DNA of 15,918 nt from CAYURR01 sp964446745 (GCA_964446745.1 CAYURR010000056.1:1-15918); one strand, 5' to 3'. Shown: positions 6,422 through 14,257, counted from the first letter of the stretch. The notes: generated from the sequence alone by a model not told the origin. Made by a program: numbers and translations.

Positions 6422-7492
6422 TTATTGCCCAAACACCCCATCGATGACCTCCTTGCTCGCGGCCTCGTCCCATATTGTGTACCATTTGCCGTTTACGATC
6501 TTGTCCTCGCCCACGAGCGTATGCAGCCGGATCGAGTCCTCGTTGAGTGACTTTACATATGGGATATATTTTAACGCGTCGCCGAGGTTTACGTTCGTCT
6601 TTACATATTTGAACATGGCCTTTACAAGCGCGGACGCGTTACCGATGATCTTGTCCTTCCTGAGTGTTTGCAACACCAGTGCTTTTATAAACTGCTGCTG
6701 TGTTTCGTTGCGCTTCCAGTCATTGTAGTCGGCGTGCGACCCGTCGTTCATTTTGCGAAAGCGGACGAGCTGCTCGGCTTGGTCACCATTTAGTGTCTGT
6801 ACCCCGGCCTTTAGATAGATCTTTAGGTCCTGATCCGGGTCGTAATAGTCCATAGTAAACGGCACATCGAACTCCACGCCGTCCACCTCATCGACTATAT
6901 AACGAAAGGCATCGAGATCCACGACCACATAGTATTTAAAGCTTACGCCGGTCAGATCCTGTATTTGCTGCATAAGAAAATCCATGCCAAGTTTCGGGCC
7001 CGCGTAGTGATGCACCTCATTGAGCTTCATCACACCACCCTTAGGTACGAATCGGTCATTGGCAATCATTGTATCGATGCGATCCCGAGGTAGCGTTATC
7101 ATCGTATCGCGTGGCAGTGACACTAGGTCCACCGCCTTTTGCTCCGAGTTGAAACAGCCCATGATCATCGTATCCGTGCGCGTACCGTCCTTGTCTATGC
7201 CGAGGATCAGGAAATTAACGCGCTTCTCGACGGGCAAGAATATATCGGTGATCACCGACAGCGGACTCTTACCGTTCGAGCCGGTATTCGAAGCCTTTTC
7301 GCTCTTCGTCGACTCTGCGTTATCGGCCGTGCTTTCGCCGTCATCCGCCTCTGCGGTCTCCGTATTTCCGAAGCTGCTCGCGAATACATTGCCATTTTCA
7401 TTTACCTTAAAGTATCCGAATATCACCACGGCTATGAGCGTTGATAGTATAAACATCGTGCCAAGCATGGTGAGTAGAAATCGCTTAATCAA
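6422..7492 (-). CDS. LytR-CpsA-Psr (LCP) family protein
   Basis: 356 aa membrane-anchored protein with one N-terminal helix (residues 5-27), then a Ser/Glu/Ala-rich extracellular linker (39-76), then the LCP catalytic domain. LCP enzymes attach polyprenyl-phosphate-linked glycopolymers such as teichoic acids or capsule to peptidoglycan outside the cell. Characteristic residues: LGIDKDGTRTDTM (97-109), SLPRDT (125-130, with the conserved Arg128), MKLNEVHHYAG (155-165), LNGDQAEQLVRFRK (234-247), DWKRNETQQQF (258-268). Start is TTG at 7492, whose TTGA overlaps the TGA stop of glcD, with AGAGG upstream. Lying in a lactate-oxidation operon is odd for a wall enzyme and probably reflects read-through rather than shared function. 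Confidence 0.9.
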   Translation of the reverse strand: MIKRFLLTMLGTMFILSTLIAVVIFGYFKVNENGNVFASSFGNTETAEADDGESTADNAESTKSEKASNTGSNGKSPLSVITDIFLPVEKRVNFLILGIDKDGTRTDTMIMGCFNSEQKAVDLVSLPRDTMITLPRDRIDTMIANDRFVPKGGVMKLNEVHHYAGPKLGMDFLMQQIQDLTGVSFKYYVVVDLDAFRYIVDEVDGVEFDVPFTMDYYDPDQDLKIYLKAGVQTLNGDQAEQLVRFRKMNDGSHADYNDWKRNETQQQFIKALVLQTLRKDKIIGNASALVKAMFKYVKTNVNLGDALKYIPYVKSLNEDSIRLHTLVGEDKIVNGKWYTIWDEAASKEVIDGVFGQ

Positions 7493-8922
7493 TGTGCCTC
7501 TACCACTTTCCCGGGATTCAATATCATATGGGGATCAAACACACACTTGATCCCCTGCATGAGCCTGAGCGCAGCCTCGCTCTCCGACGCTTGCAAATAC
7601 GGCAGCTTGGCCAGACCTATGCCATGCTCGCCCGAAACCTTTCCGTCAAACGCTCTGGCCTTTGCATACAGATCGTCAAACACAGCGTTCAGTTTGCGTT
7701 TCCATTCCGCTTCGGCGAGGTTGTCCCGTAGGATATATATATGCAAGTTGCCGTCCCCCGCGTGACCAAAGCTCTTTATACGAATGTTGTGCTTGATCTT
7801 CAGTTCGTCCGTATACATCAGAAAATCCGCAATGCGGTCCTTTGGCACAACCACATCGCATTCGTCCATCTCGGATGTCGATGCCTTTATCGCCTCTAAA
7901 AATGCAGAACGCGCGGACCAAACAGATTCCTTGCGCTCCTCGGTATCAACGATCAATAAATCGCGCCCGCCATGCCCGAAGCATATATCCGCTATCGCAG
8001 AGAAGTATCGCTCTATCTCAGCCCGGTCGTGTCCGTCATATGTGAGCAACAGATACGCGTCCGCGGATTTGTCCGGAAAGCTCTTGCCGAGGTATTCTTC
8101 CGCATCGAGTATGACCTCACGCTCCATAAATTCCACAGCCGTTGGGATCGCCGTAATAGCCTGGGCATCCATAGCGTTGCCGCGCATGATCGCGGGCACG
8201 GCTCCAATCGCCGAGCGCATATCCTCAAACGGTATCAACAGGCTTATAGATTTTTGCGGCAGCGGCAGCAGCTTCAGCACGGCCTTTGTAATAATGCCGA
8301 GCGTGCCCTCCGAGCCTATAATCAAATCCTTTATACTATAGCCCGAGCTGTTTTTTACGACCTTGCCGCCCGTCACGACGATCTCGCCGTTTGGTAGCAC
8401 GACCTCCAACTCCCGCACATAGTCGCGCGTAACTCCATATTTCACCGCGCGCATGCCGCCTGCGTTTGTGGAGATGTTACCGCCTATGGTCGCAGATTTT
8501 TCGCCGGGGTCCGGTGGGTAAAAGAAACCTCGTTCCTCGACATATGCGGCGATCTCCATCAACAGTACGCCGGGCTCTACGGTCAGCGTGAGGTTATCGG
8601 TATCGAGCTCGAGTATCTTGTTCATCTTTTGCATGCTCAGCATGATGCCGCCGCAAACAGCCACCGCACCACCCACAAGCCCCGTACCCGAACCCCTCGC
8701 GAGTATCGGTATGTGCTTGCTGTTCGCATATGCCATCAATTTTGAGACCTCAGCGGTATTTTGTACCTCCACGAGTACATCGGGCATGTACTCGACGCCA
8801 CTGAGTTCGTCATGCGCATAGTCCGGGTTGATATTCTCGCCCGTGTATACCCTGTCCGCGGGTAAAATGCTTTGTATATATAGTAGATCCTCGTTATCGA
8901 GCGGCTTGTACTTTATGCTCAT
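7489..8922 (-). CDS. FAD-linked lactate/2-hydroxyacid dehydrogenase (GlcD/LctD-like)
   Basis: 477 aa. An FAD-binding PCMH domain comes first: RGSGTGLVGG (76-85), PPDPGEKSATIGGNIS (136-151), NAGGMRAVKYG (153-163), GSEGTLGI (203-210). The C-terminal oxidase domain has HAGDGNLH (387-394), SGEHGIG (430-436) and NPGK (469-472), which hold the substrate-site His and acidic residues. This is the D-lactate/glycolate dehydrogenase family. Directly after etfB and etfA it matches LctD of the Acetobacterium LctBCD complex, in which lactate oxidation with NAD+ is driven by ferredoxin oxidation. ATG 8922 overlaps the etfA stop as ATGA, with GGGAGGA upstream, so translation is coupled. Lactate is the likely substrate from context, but glycolate or another 2-hydroxyacid cannot be excluded. 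Confidence 0.9.
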   Translation of the reverse strand: MSIKYKPLDNEDLLYIQSILPADRVYTGENINPDYAHDELSGVEYMPDVLVEVQNTAEVSKLMAYANSKHIPILARGSGTGLVGGAVAVCGGIMLSMQKMNKILELDTDNLTLTVEPGVLLMEIAAYVEERGFFYPPDPGEKSATIGGNISTNAGGMRAVKYGVTRDYVRELEVVLPNGEIVVTGGKVVKNSSGYSIKDLIIGSEGTLGIITKAVLKLLPLPQKSISLLIPFEDMRSAIGAVPAIMRGNAMDAQAITAIPTAVEFMEREVILDAEEYLGKSFPDKSADAYLLLTYDGHDRAEIERYFSAIADICFGHGGRDLLIVDTEERKESVWSARSAFLEAIKASTSEMDECDVVVPKDRIADFLMYTDELKIKHNIRIKSFGHAGDGNLHIYILRDNLAEAEWKRKLNAVFDDLYAKARAFDGKVSGEHGIGLAKLPYLQASESEAALRLMQGIKCVFDPHMILNPGKVVEAH

Positions 8923-9557
8923 GACGATCCTCCCTCCAGCAGCGCTATAATCCTCGGCAGAACCTCATAGAGATCCCCCTTTACCGCATAGTGACATATG
9001 TCAAAGATCGGAGCGTTTTCATCGTTGTTGATCGCTATGATGCATTCTGCGTTTTGCATGCCGGCTTTGAACTGCACCGAGCCCGATATCCCGACCGTGA
9101 TGATCAGCTTCGGTTTGACCGCGCGTCCGGACAGTCCGATCTGGCGGGTAGCCTCGACGCGTCCGGATTCCACGAGCGGCCTTGTGCATGCAACCTCCGC
9201 GTTCAATAGCCCGGCCAATCTATATATCATGCCCATATCCTTCTCGGATTTTACGCCGCGCCCAACCGCAATGATTGTTTGCGCGTCCGTAATGCTCTTG
9301 ACCTTCGGCTTGTTCGTTACCTCTGTGATTTTAATACGGCTAAGAAGTGCCCCCTCAGGCAAGACACATGTTACGATCCGGTTTTGTATCTCGTTCGCGT
9401 CGGGGTCTATCTGCGTGGGCTGCGGCATATCAAATATCTTGTATCTGACCGTCGCGAGCTGGGGCCTGTGTCGGTGCGTGATGATCTGCGCCATTATGTT
9501 GCCGCCAAATGCGGGGCGTATCTGCACGAGGTCCGTATTGGCCTTGATGTCGAGCAC
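8919..9557 (-). pseudogene. etfA: etfA, C-terminal part (out of frame with its start)
   Basis: This frame encodes the FAD-binding C-terminal domain of electron-transfer flavoprotein alpha: QIRPAFGGNIMAQI, AVGRGV, RQIGLSGRAVKPKLII, GISGSVQFKAGM and NDENAPIFDICHYAVKGD. The apparent GTG start at 9557 is simply an internal Val of the conserved ADCTVLDIK segment and has no RBS; the coding sequence of this frame is continuous upstream to 9592, where it gives ARFGTGLTADC. It is therefore the second half of the gene that begins at 10198. It ends in a 4-nt ATGA overlap with glcD. If the gene is truly broken, this domain is not made; if the break is an assembly fault, it belongs to a full-length 429-aa protein. 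Confidence 0.88.
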
Positions 9558-10198
9558 CGTACAGTCCGCCGTGAGCCCGGTACCGAAACGCGCGGTGCGA
9601 GGCTGCGTCCGATCACGGTCGCGCCGATCAACACGGACGCGGACTGTTCGTTCTTTATAAAGTCCTCAAATATCCGCGTGTAGGGTTCTATCAGGAAATA
9701 GCGCAGGCTCTCATGATCATATACAAACACCTTGTCCGCGCCGTAACGCAACAGCTCGACGGCCTGTTCATGCCCCCCGCCTATCAACAGCGCATACACG
9801 GGGCAATTTACCGCTTTAGCGTTTCCCGCATCCTTTGCGTTTAATGCAATGAGCCTTTCAGAAAGCTGCTTTGCCTTACCCAACAGTTCAAATGAAACAG
9901 GATGAATAACGCCGTCTACAACCTCCGCAAAAACAGCAATCGGAGCGCTTGCTACCGCGTTCCCCTTTGCTCCACCGCCCGATTCCGCGTCTTCGACCTT
10001 CATTTCAAAATACTCGGGCTGTTGTTTTGCGCACAGGCCGCAGTTCTTGCAGCCCGCGTTGATCTCCATACCCGCATCTGTATACTCGAGCGCATTAAAC
10101 AGGCAGAGCTTAATAAGCCTTTGCACGAGCTCGCCGTCTAGTTTTCCATCCGCTTTTATCCGCTCGTTATGTATGACCAATACCTTGATAGCCTTCAC
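9494..10198 (-). CDS. etfA: etfA, N-terminal part with Fe-S domain; frame lost near 9590
   Basis: Electron-transfer flavoprotein alpha subunit of the LctC type. An N-terminal ferredoxin-like extension carries Cys32, then AGCKNCGLC with Cys50, Cys53 and Cys56, enough for one [4Fe-4S] cluster. The ETF domain follows: PVSFELLGKAKQL, CPVYALLIGG, FVYDHESLRYFLIEPY and VLIGATVIGRSLAPRV. After PRVS the frame leaves the family sequence and ends in about 33 unrelated residues, while the correct sequence resumes in another frame (8919-9592). Two Ala/Gly/Ser/Lys/Asn-rich insertions (about 70-85 and 127-141) are not usual in relatives. Start is GTG 10198, which touches an AGGGGG too closely for normal spacing; TTG at 10180 is an alternative. 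The gene follows etfB by 3 nt. Partner is EtfB, electron donor the flavodehydrogenase at 7489-8922. Confidence 0.88.
   Translation of the reverse strand: MKAIKVLVIHNERIKADGKLDGELVQRLIKLCLFNALEYTDAGMEINAGCKNCGLCAKQQPEYFEMKVEDAESGGGAKGNAVASAPIAVFAEVVDGVIHPVSFELLGKAKQLSERLIALNAKDAGNAKAVNCPVYALLIGGGHEQAVELLRYGADKVFVYDHESLRYFLIEPYTRIFEDFIKNEQSASVLIGATVIGRSLAPRVSVPGSRRTVRCSTSRPIRTSCRYAPHLAAT
9583..9592 (-). other. Frameshift site in etfA: single copy of a probable 10-bp tandem unit
   Basis: The minus strand reads CGCGTTTCGG here. The N-terminal frame reads it as part of PRVS and the C-terminal frame as part of ARFG. With two tandem copies the sequence would read PRVSARFGTG without interruption, the expected family sequence, and the gene length would become 1290 nt, a multiple of three. 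Confidence 0.75.
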
Positions 10199-10201
10199 CC
10201 C

Positions 10202-11002
10202 CTACGCAAACTTCCGATCCTTCAGCACCTTCATCAATTCTTGCGCTATACCGTCTGCGTTACCTGTGATGTCGGCCCTGACGCTCTGGGACTGCGGCGG
10301 GAATATCCGCTCTACCTGCGTCGGGGAATATTTCAAGCCATAATGCTCGGGATTATTGTCGTTCAGATCGGCTAGCGTAAGCCTCTTTACTGCTCTGTCC
10401 TTCGTAGCCATTTGCAGCTTGTATGAGGGCAAGCGCGGTATATGTATGTCCTTTTCGACCGCCAACAAACACGGAAACGATATGTCCATATCGGCCAGAT
10501 AGTCCCCGATGTCGGCCTTTACACGTATCGAGGCCTTGCCATCTTTGTTCGCTTCTATAATCTCCGTAATGCCGCTCTGGTGTGGGATGTCCAGAAACTC
10601 CGCGATCTCCGCACCGACCTGTGCGGTGTCCCCGTCCGTGGTTTGCTTGCCGCAGATGATCAAGTCGAAATCCGGGAAGCTCTTACGTATACCCTCGGAC
10701 AACGTCTTGCTCGTCGCGAGCACATCCGCACCCGCAAATGCGCGATCCGTCATCAACACCCCGTCGTCCGCGCCCATCGCGAATGCCTCTCTGATCACGC
10801 TCTCGGCTTGCGGCGGGCCCATCGTTATGACATTTACCGTGCCGCCGTAGCGCTGCTTCAAAAGCATCGCGGCCTCTATTGCATATAGGTCGTATGGGTT
10901 CATCTTCGCCTCGGTACCGTCACGCAATAGGACGCCTGTTTCCTCGTCCATCGCTACCTTGCTCGTCCCGGGCACCTGCTTGATACATACGATGATATTC
11001 AA
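10202..11002 (-). CDS. etfB: electron transfer flavoprotein beta subunit
   Basis: 266 aa from TTG 11002, giving the canonical N-terminus MNIIVCIKQVPGT. A TTG two codons upstream (11008) is possible, but the inner one makes the standard 4-nt TTGA overlap with the asparaginase stop and has AGGAG 9 nt before it. ETF-beta signatures (numbered from 11002): NPYDLYAIEAA (35-45), MGPPQAE (61-67), GADDGVLMTDRAFAGADVLATS (77-98) and CGKQTTDGDTAQVGAE (117-132). The middle segment is the nucleotide-binding region that, in bifurcating or confurcating ETFs, holds the second FAD near the NAD site. With EtfA and the GlcD-like protein it should make a soluble lactate dehydrogenase/ETF complex of the Acetobacterium LctBCD type. 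Same gene order as that operon. Confidence 0.93.
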   Translation of the reverse strand: MNIIVCIKQVPGTSKVAMDEETGVLLRDGTEAKMNPYDLYAIEAAMLLKQRYGGTVNVITMGPPQAESVIREAFAMGADDGVLMTDRAFAGADVLATSKTLSEGIRKSFPDFDLIICGKQTTDGDTAQVGAEIAEFLDIPHQSGITEIIEANKDGKASIRVKADIGDYLADMDISFPCLLAVEKDIHIPRLPSYKLQMATKDRAVKRLTLADLNDNNPEHYGLKYSPTQVERIFPPQSQSVRADITGNADGIAQELMKVLKDRKFA

Positions 11003-12033
11003 GGGCAAAATCTCCTCTCACCTACGATATCCCCGTTGTCGTTAATGATCTGTTCACCGCAAAGCCCTTGCATGCGCTCGATCGTTTCGAGGTTTGTATA
11101 CCCCAGGCGCTTCATGATGCCCGCGATGATATAACCCCATGTATCCTCAGAGCCGTCCTCTATCTTTAACGCGACTCCCAGGCCCTCAGCCTTGAGGCCA
11201 AAGCCGTATACGCCTTTTGCGCCGCCCTTTGCCACGATGTTTTTATCCCTGTTGATCTCCGTGCACGGATAACCATCTCCGCGGATCAAGTCCGGATTTT
11301 TACACATAGCATCAGCCACGGTATATAGTGCCTCGGTCAAGCTGTCGCCAAGGAAAGCCAGCGACTTCGCAGAGCCCGCCGATCCATCACGCGCCACGGA
11401 TGCCTCCCGTATCACGGATGCTTCCCGCGCTGCGACAGCGAGCAACGCGAACGAACGCGCCATCCTATCCATCTCTGTCGCGAACACGGGCACGCCACAG
11501 CCGTCCACGCCCAATATGATCTCGTTATCCCCGGTCAAGGTTTCAATCATTTGCTTTATGATCGCGGTGGATTTGCTGTCCATCCGATAATAGTCTGCCT
11601 CGGGCTCGCCAAAATGCCTCGACAGTAATATCATGCAGATATGCTTTCCTACGCAATTGTGGTTACGCTTGCGCGGCGGCAGATTTTTATCGGGGTTGTG
11701 GATCGTATATGTGGGCTTCATGACCATGATGTTCTCGTCTATGCCGCATTTAGTGAGCAAGCTGTCAACAACAGCAAGCTGTCGCTCCGTGCCGATTTGT
11801 GATGCGCACATAATAGCGATCTCGGACGCATCGAGGCCATAGGTCTTGTGCAATCCCATCTGCAACAGCGGCAGCACCTGCAACGGCTTTGAAGCCGAAC
11901 GGTAGAAGATGCGACGGTCTGGTTTACCTACCGAAAACACCTCTTTACCGTCCGCATCCGTCACCGATATATATCCGTAGTGTATGTTTTCGACGATGCC
12001 GCCACGCGTCTCTTCGCAAAGTATCCCGTGCAT
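10999..12033 (-). CDS. asparaginase II family protein
   Basis: 344 aa of the PF06089 asparaginase II family, which is unrelated to classical type I/II L-asparaginases; it would hydrolyse L-asparagine to aspartate and ammonia in the cytoplasm. Visible blocks: YRSASKPLQ (44-52), CASQIGTERQ (76-85), NHNCVGKH (124-131), GVDGCGVPV (175-183) and AKGGAKGVYGFG near 270. In the second block the usual pattern CASHxGExxH has Gln in place of both His residues, so activity is less certain. An Ala/Ser/Arg-rich insertion at about 203-223 contains an 18-bp tandem duplication. ATG 12033 lies 1 nt after the glyQS stop, with GAGG inside glyQS. It is translationally tied to etfB through TTGA. Confidence 0.85.
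   Translation of the reverse strand: MHGILCEETRGGIVENIHYGYISVTDADGKEVFSVGKPDRRIFYRSASKPLQVLPLLQMGLHKTYGLDASEIAIMCASQIGTERQLAVVDSLLTKCGIDENIMVMKPTYTIHNPDKNLPPRKRNHNCVGKHICMILLSRHFGEPEADYYRMDSKSTAIIKQMIETLTGDNEIILGVDGCGVPVFATEMDRMARSFALLAVAAREASVIREASVARDGSAGSAKSLAFLGDSLTEALYTVADAMCKNPDLIRGDGYPCTEINRDKNIVAKGGAKGVYGFGLKAEGLGVALKIEDGSEDTWGYIIAGIMKRLGYTNLETIERMQGLCGEQIINDNGDIVGERRFCP
11395..11430 (-). repeat. 18-bp tandem duplication inside the asparaginase gene
   Basis: Two adjacent 18-nt units, 11395-11412 and 11413-11430, share CACGGATGC(C/T)TCCCG and differ at four positions. They encode two copies of REASV followed by Ile or Ala. The reading frame is kept. The unit lies in a low-complexity insertion absent from the conserved blocks. 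Confidence 0.7.
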
Positions 12034-12034
12034 C

Positions 12035-13420
12035 TTAGTACCTCAGCTTCTCCGCGAAGTATCCAAGCAGATCATCTATTTTTACACGTTCCTGCTGCAT
12101 GCTGTCGCGGTCACGCACCGTTACGGCCTTGTCCTCGAGGGAATCAAAGTCAAACGTCACGCAATACGGCGTACCGATCTCGTCCTGACGGCGATAGCGC
12201 TTACCGATCGTGCCCGTTTCGTCGTAGTCGCATGCAAAGTGGCCTTTCAGCGAATCAAACAATTCGGTAGCGGGCTCCGAGAGCTTTTTCACGAGCGGCA
12301 GCACAGCAAGCTTTATCGGTGCGAGTGCGGGATGGAAGCGTAATACGCTACGGACATCCTCTTTGCCGCCTTCCGTTATTTTCTCTTCGTCGTATGCTTC
12401 TATCAAGAACGCAAGCGTCACACGGTCAGCACCGAGCGAGGGCTCTATGCAGTATGGCACGTAATGCGTGTTCGCGACCTGATCGTAATAGTCGAGATCC
12501 TGGCCCGAATGCTCGATATGCTGCTTGAGATCGAAATCCGTACGGTCTGCGATACCCCAGAGCTCGCCCCATCCGAACGGATACAGGTATTCAAGGTCTG
12601 TCGTGGCCTTGCTGTAGTGCGAAAGCTCCTCGGCCTTGTGGTCGCGGATACGCAGATTGTCCTTGTTCAGATTCAAGCCGTAGAGCCAGTCGATACAGAA
12701 CTGCTTCCAGTACGCAAACCATTCGAGGTCTGTGCCGGGCTCGCAGAAGAACTCGAGCTCCATCTGTTCAAATTCGCGGGTTCTGAATGTAAAGTTACCC
12801 GGCGTGATCTCGTTTCGGAAGCTCTTACCGACCTGAGCGATACCAAACGGGATCTTCTTGCGTGTCGTGCGCTGTACGTTTTTGAAGTTTACAAAGATAC
12901 CCTGTGCGGTCTCCGGACGCAGGTAGACTACATTCTTTGCATCGTCCGTGACACCAGCGTGGGTCTTGAACATCATGTTGAACTGCCTTATGTCCGTGAA
13001 GTTATGTTTGCCGCAGCTCGGGCACTTGATGTTGTTGTCGTTGATGTACTCCATCATCTTGTCGAACGGCCAGCCGTCCACACCCTCACCCAAGTGATCC
13101 TCGATCAGCTTGTCGGCGCGGAAACGCTCCTTACATTCCTTGCAGTCCATCAGCGGGTCGTTGAAATTGCCGACATGCCCGGATGCCACCCACACAGCGG
13201 GATTCATCAGTATCGCGCAGTCTACGCCCACATTGTAGCGGCTCTCCTGCACGAACTTCTTCCACCATGCTTTTTTAACATTGTTTTTTAGCTCAACACC
13301 CAGTGGGCCGTAGTCCCATGTATTCGCAAGCCCGCCGTATATCTCAGAGCCCGCATATACAAAGCCCCTGTTCTTAGCCAGCGCGACGATTTTTTCCATT
13401 GTCTTCTCGGTATTAACCAC
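12035..13420 (-). CDS. glyQS: glycyl-tRNA synthetase, dimeric type
   Basis: 461 aa, class II synthetase of the single-chain alpha2 type, charging tRNA-Gly. Start region MEKIVALAKNRGFVYAGSEIYGG (from residue 8) is typical. A zinc site is formed by CKEC (93-96) and CPSC (133-136). Motif 2 is FRNEITPGNFTFRTREFEQME (201-221), YLRPETAQGIF (166-176) is class-specific, and motif 3 contains GADR (330-333). The anticodon-binding domain is about 366-461. Start is GTG 13420 with AAGGGA about 8 nt upstream. Firmicute glycyl-tRNA synthetase genes are often under T-box control, but only 78 nt separate this gene from the TepA stop and no T-box is visible; a promoter is present in that gap. It heads the operon containing asparaginase and the lactate dehydrogenase genes. 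Confidence 0.97.
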   Translation of the reverse strand: MVNTEKTMEKIVALAKNRGFVYAGSEIYGGLANTWDYGPLGVELKNNVKKAWWKKFVQESRYNVGVDCAILMNPAVWVASGHVGNFNDPLMDCKECKERFRADKLIEDHLGEGVDGWPFDKMMEYINDNNIKCPSCGKHNFTDIRQFNMMFKTHAGVTDDAKNVVYLRPETAQGIFVNFKNVQRTTRKKIPFGIAQVGKSFRNEITPGNFTFRTREFEQMELEFFCEPGTDLEWFAYWKQFCIDWLYGLNLNKDNLRIRDHKAEELSHYSKATTDLEYLYPFGWGELWGIADRTDFDLKQHIEHSGQDLDYYDQVANTHYVPYCIEPSLGADRVTLAFLIEAYDEEKITEGGKEDVRSVLRFHPALAPIKLAVLPLVKKLSEPATELFDSLKGHFACDYDETGTIGKRYRRQDEIGTPYCVTFDFDSLEDKAVTVRDRDSMQQERVKIDDLLGYFAEKLRY

Positions 13421-13464
13421 ATTATCATCCCTTCGGTGAATCGTTCTGTGTATTTTTACCGGCT

Positions 13465-13493
13465 ATTGTATCATAAAAGACGTAAAGCAAAAA
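13465..13493 (-). promoter_or_regulatory. Probable extended -10 promoter for glyQS operon
   Basis: On the minus strand TG-A-TACAAT forms an extended -10 with the hexamer at 13470-13465. The -35 region at 17 nt spacing (13493-13488, TTTTTG) is weak, which is usual for extended -10 promoters. The gap between TepA and glyQS has no terminator hairpin, so read-through from TepA is also possible. Confidence 0.5.
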
Positions 13494-13498
13494 CACAT

Positions 13499-14257
13499 TT
13501 ATGCGTTTTCTTCCGCCTTTCGTTCCTGCTCGATCATCATATAGAGCCTTTCCATCGCGTCATACAGGCCGCCCGTTTCATCGATCAGGCCCTCATCAAC
13601 GGCCTCGTTACCCACGAGCACCGTACCCATATCCATAGCCAGCTGTTTTGTATCGAGCATCAAATTACTCAGGCGTTCCTTTGATATGCGTGAGTTACCG
13701 ACGACAAAGTCCAGCACGCGGTCCTGCATCTTGTCAAAAAAATCGTAGGTCTGCGGTGCGCCTACAACAGTGCCGCTCAGTCGCACCGGATGTATCGTCA
13801 TGGTCGCCGATGGTGCTATAAACGAATACTTCGCGGACACCGCGAGCGGCACGCCTATCGAATGCCCGCCGCCCAAAACCAACGACACCGTAGGCTTACC
13901 GAGGTGCGAGATCATCTCGGCCAACGCGAGCCCGGCCTCCACATCCCCGCCCACCGTGTTTAATATCGCGAGCAGTCCGTGTATGTGCGGGTTCTCTGCG
14001 GCCATCACGAGCTGCGGTATTACATGCTCATATTTTGTGCTCTTGTTCTGCGGCGGCAGCAGCACATGCCCCTCGATCTGACCTATTATGGTCAGGAAAT
14101 ATATGTTGCCGCGCGGGTTGTTGTACGGAACAGGACTGCCCGGTGGAAACGGTCCCGGCATCGGCGCGGGCTGCTGTGCGGATGGATTTGGGGAAGCGGG
14201 TTCGGGTGTCGTTTGGGGGATCGGCTCCGGTATGGGCATTTCTTGATTCATATACAT
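13499..14257 (-). CDS. tepA: TepA-like ClpP-family serine protease (translocation-enhancing protein)
   Basis: 252 aa. The first 50 residues are a Pro-rich, probably unfolded tail. The ClpP/crotonase-fold domain starts at YFLTIIGQIEGH (53-64), then LPPQNKSTKYEHVIPQ (67-82), LNTVGGDVEAGLALAEM (99-115), nucleophile motif GGGHSIG (129-135, Ser133), TIHPVR (154-159, His156) and a third catalytic position at about Asp209 before VGNEAVDEGLID. The triad of a ClpP-type peptidase is complete. In Bacillus the homologue sits beside spoIIIE/ftsK and was linked to protein export. No signal peptide is seen, so it is cytoplasmic. ATG 14257 has AAGGAG 8 nt upstream; an ATG at 14251 is further away. It is divergent from the propeller gene, 167 nt from its probable start codon. 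Confidence 0.88.
   Translation of the reverse strand: MYMNQEMPIPEPIPQTTPEPASPNPSAQQPAPMPGPFPPGSPVPYNNPRGNIYFLTIIGQIEGHVLLPPQNKSTKYEHVIPQLVMAAENPHIHGLLAILNTVGGDVEAGLALAEMISHLGKPTVSLVLGGGHSIGVPLAVSAKYSFIAPSATMTIHPVRLSGTVVGAPQTYDFFDKMQDRVLDFVVGNSRISKERLSNLMLDTKQLAMDMGTVLVGNEAVDEGLIDETGGLYDAMERLYMMIEQERKAEENA

Noticed and set aside
5613..6728. Long plus-strand open frame opposite the URO-D and LCP genes
   Set aside because: It is an antisense shadow of two genes with clear family motifs, crosses their boundary and has no RBS or recognisable domain.
8919..9557. C-terminal EtfA fragment as an independent gene starting at GTG 9557
   Set aside because: The GTG is a conserved internal Val, has no RBS, and the family sequence continues upstream in the same frame to 9592.
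9583..9592. Programmed ribosomal frameshift in etfA
   Set aside because: No slippery heptamer or downstream structure is evident, and a shift alone would leave the protein lacking three to four conserved residues that a second copy of the 10-mer restores.
12464..13291. Plus-strand open frame of 275 codons opposite glyQS
   Set aside because: Shadow of a highly conserved synthetase gene.
13421..13498. T-box riboswitch before glyQS
   Set aside because: The gap is only 78 nt, too short for a T-box, and shows no T-box consensus or terminator hairpin.
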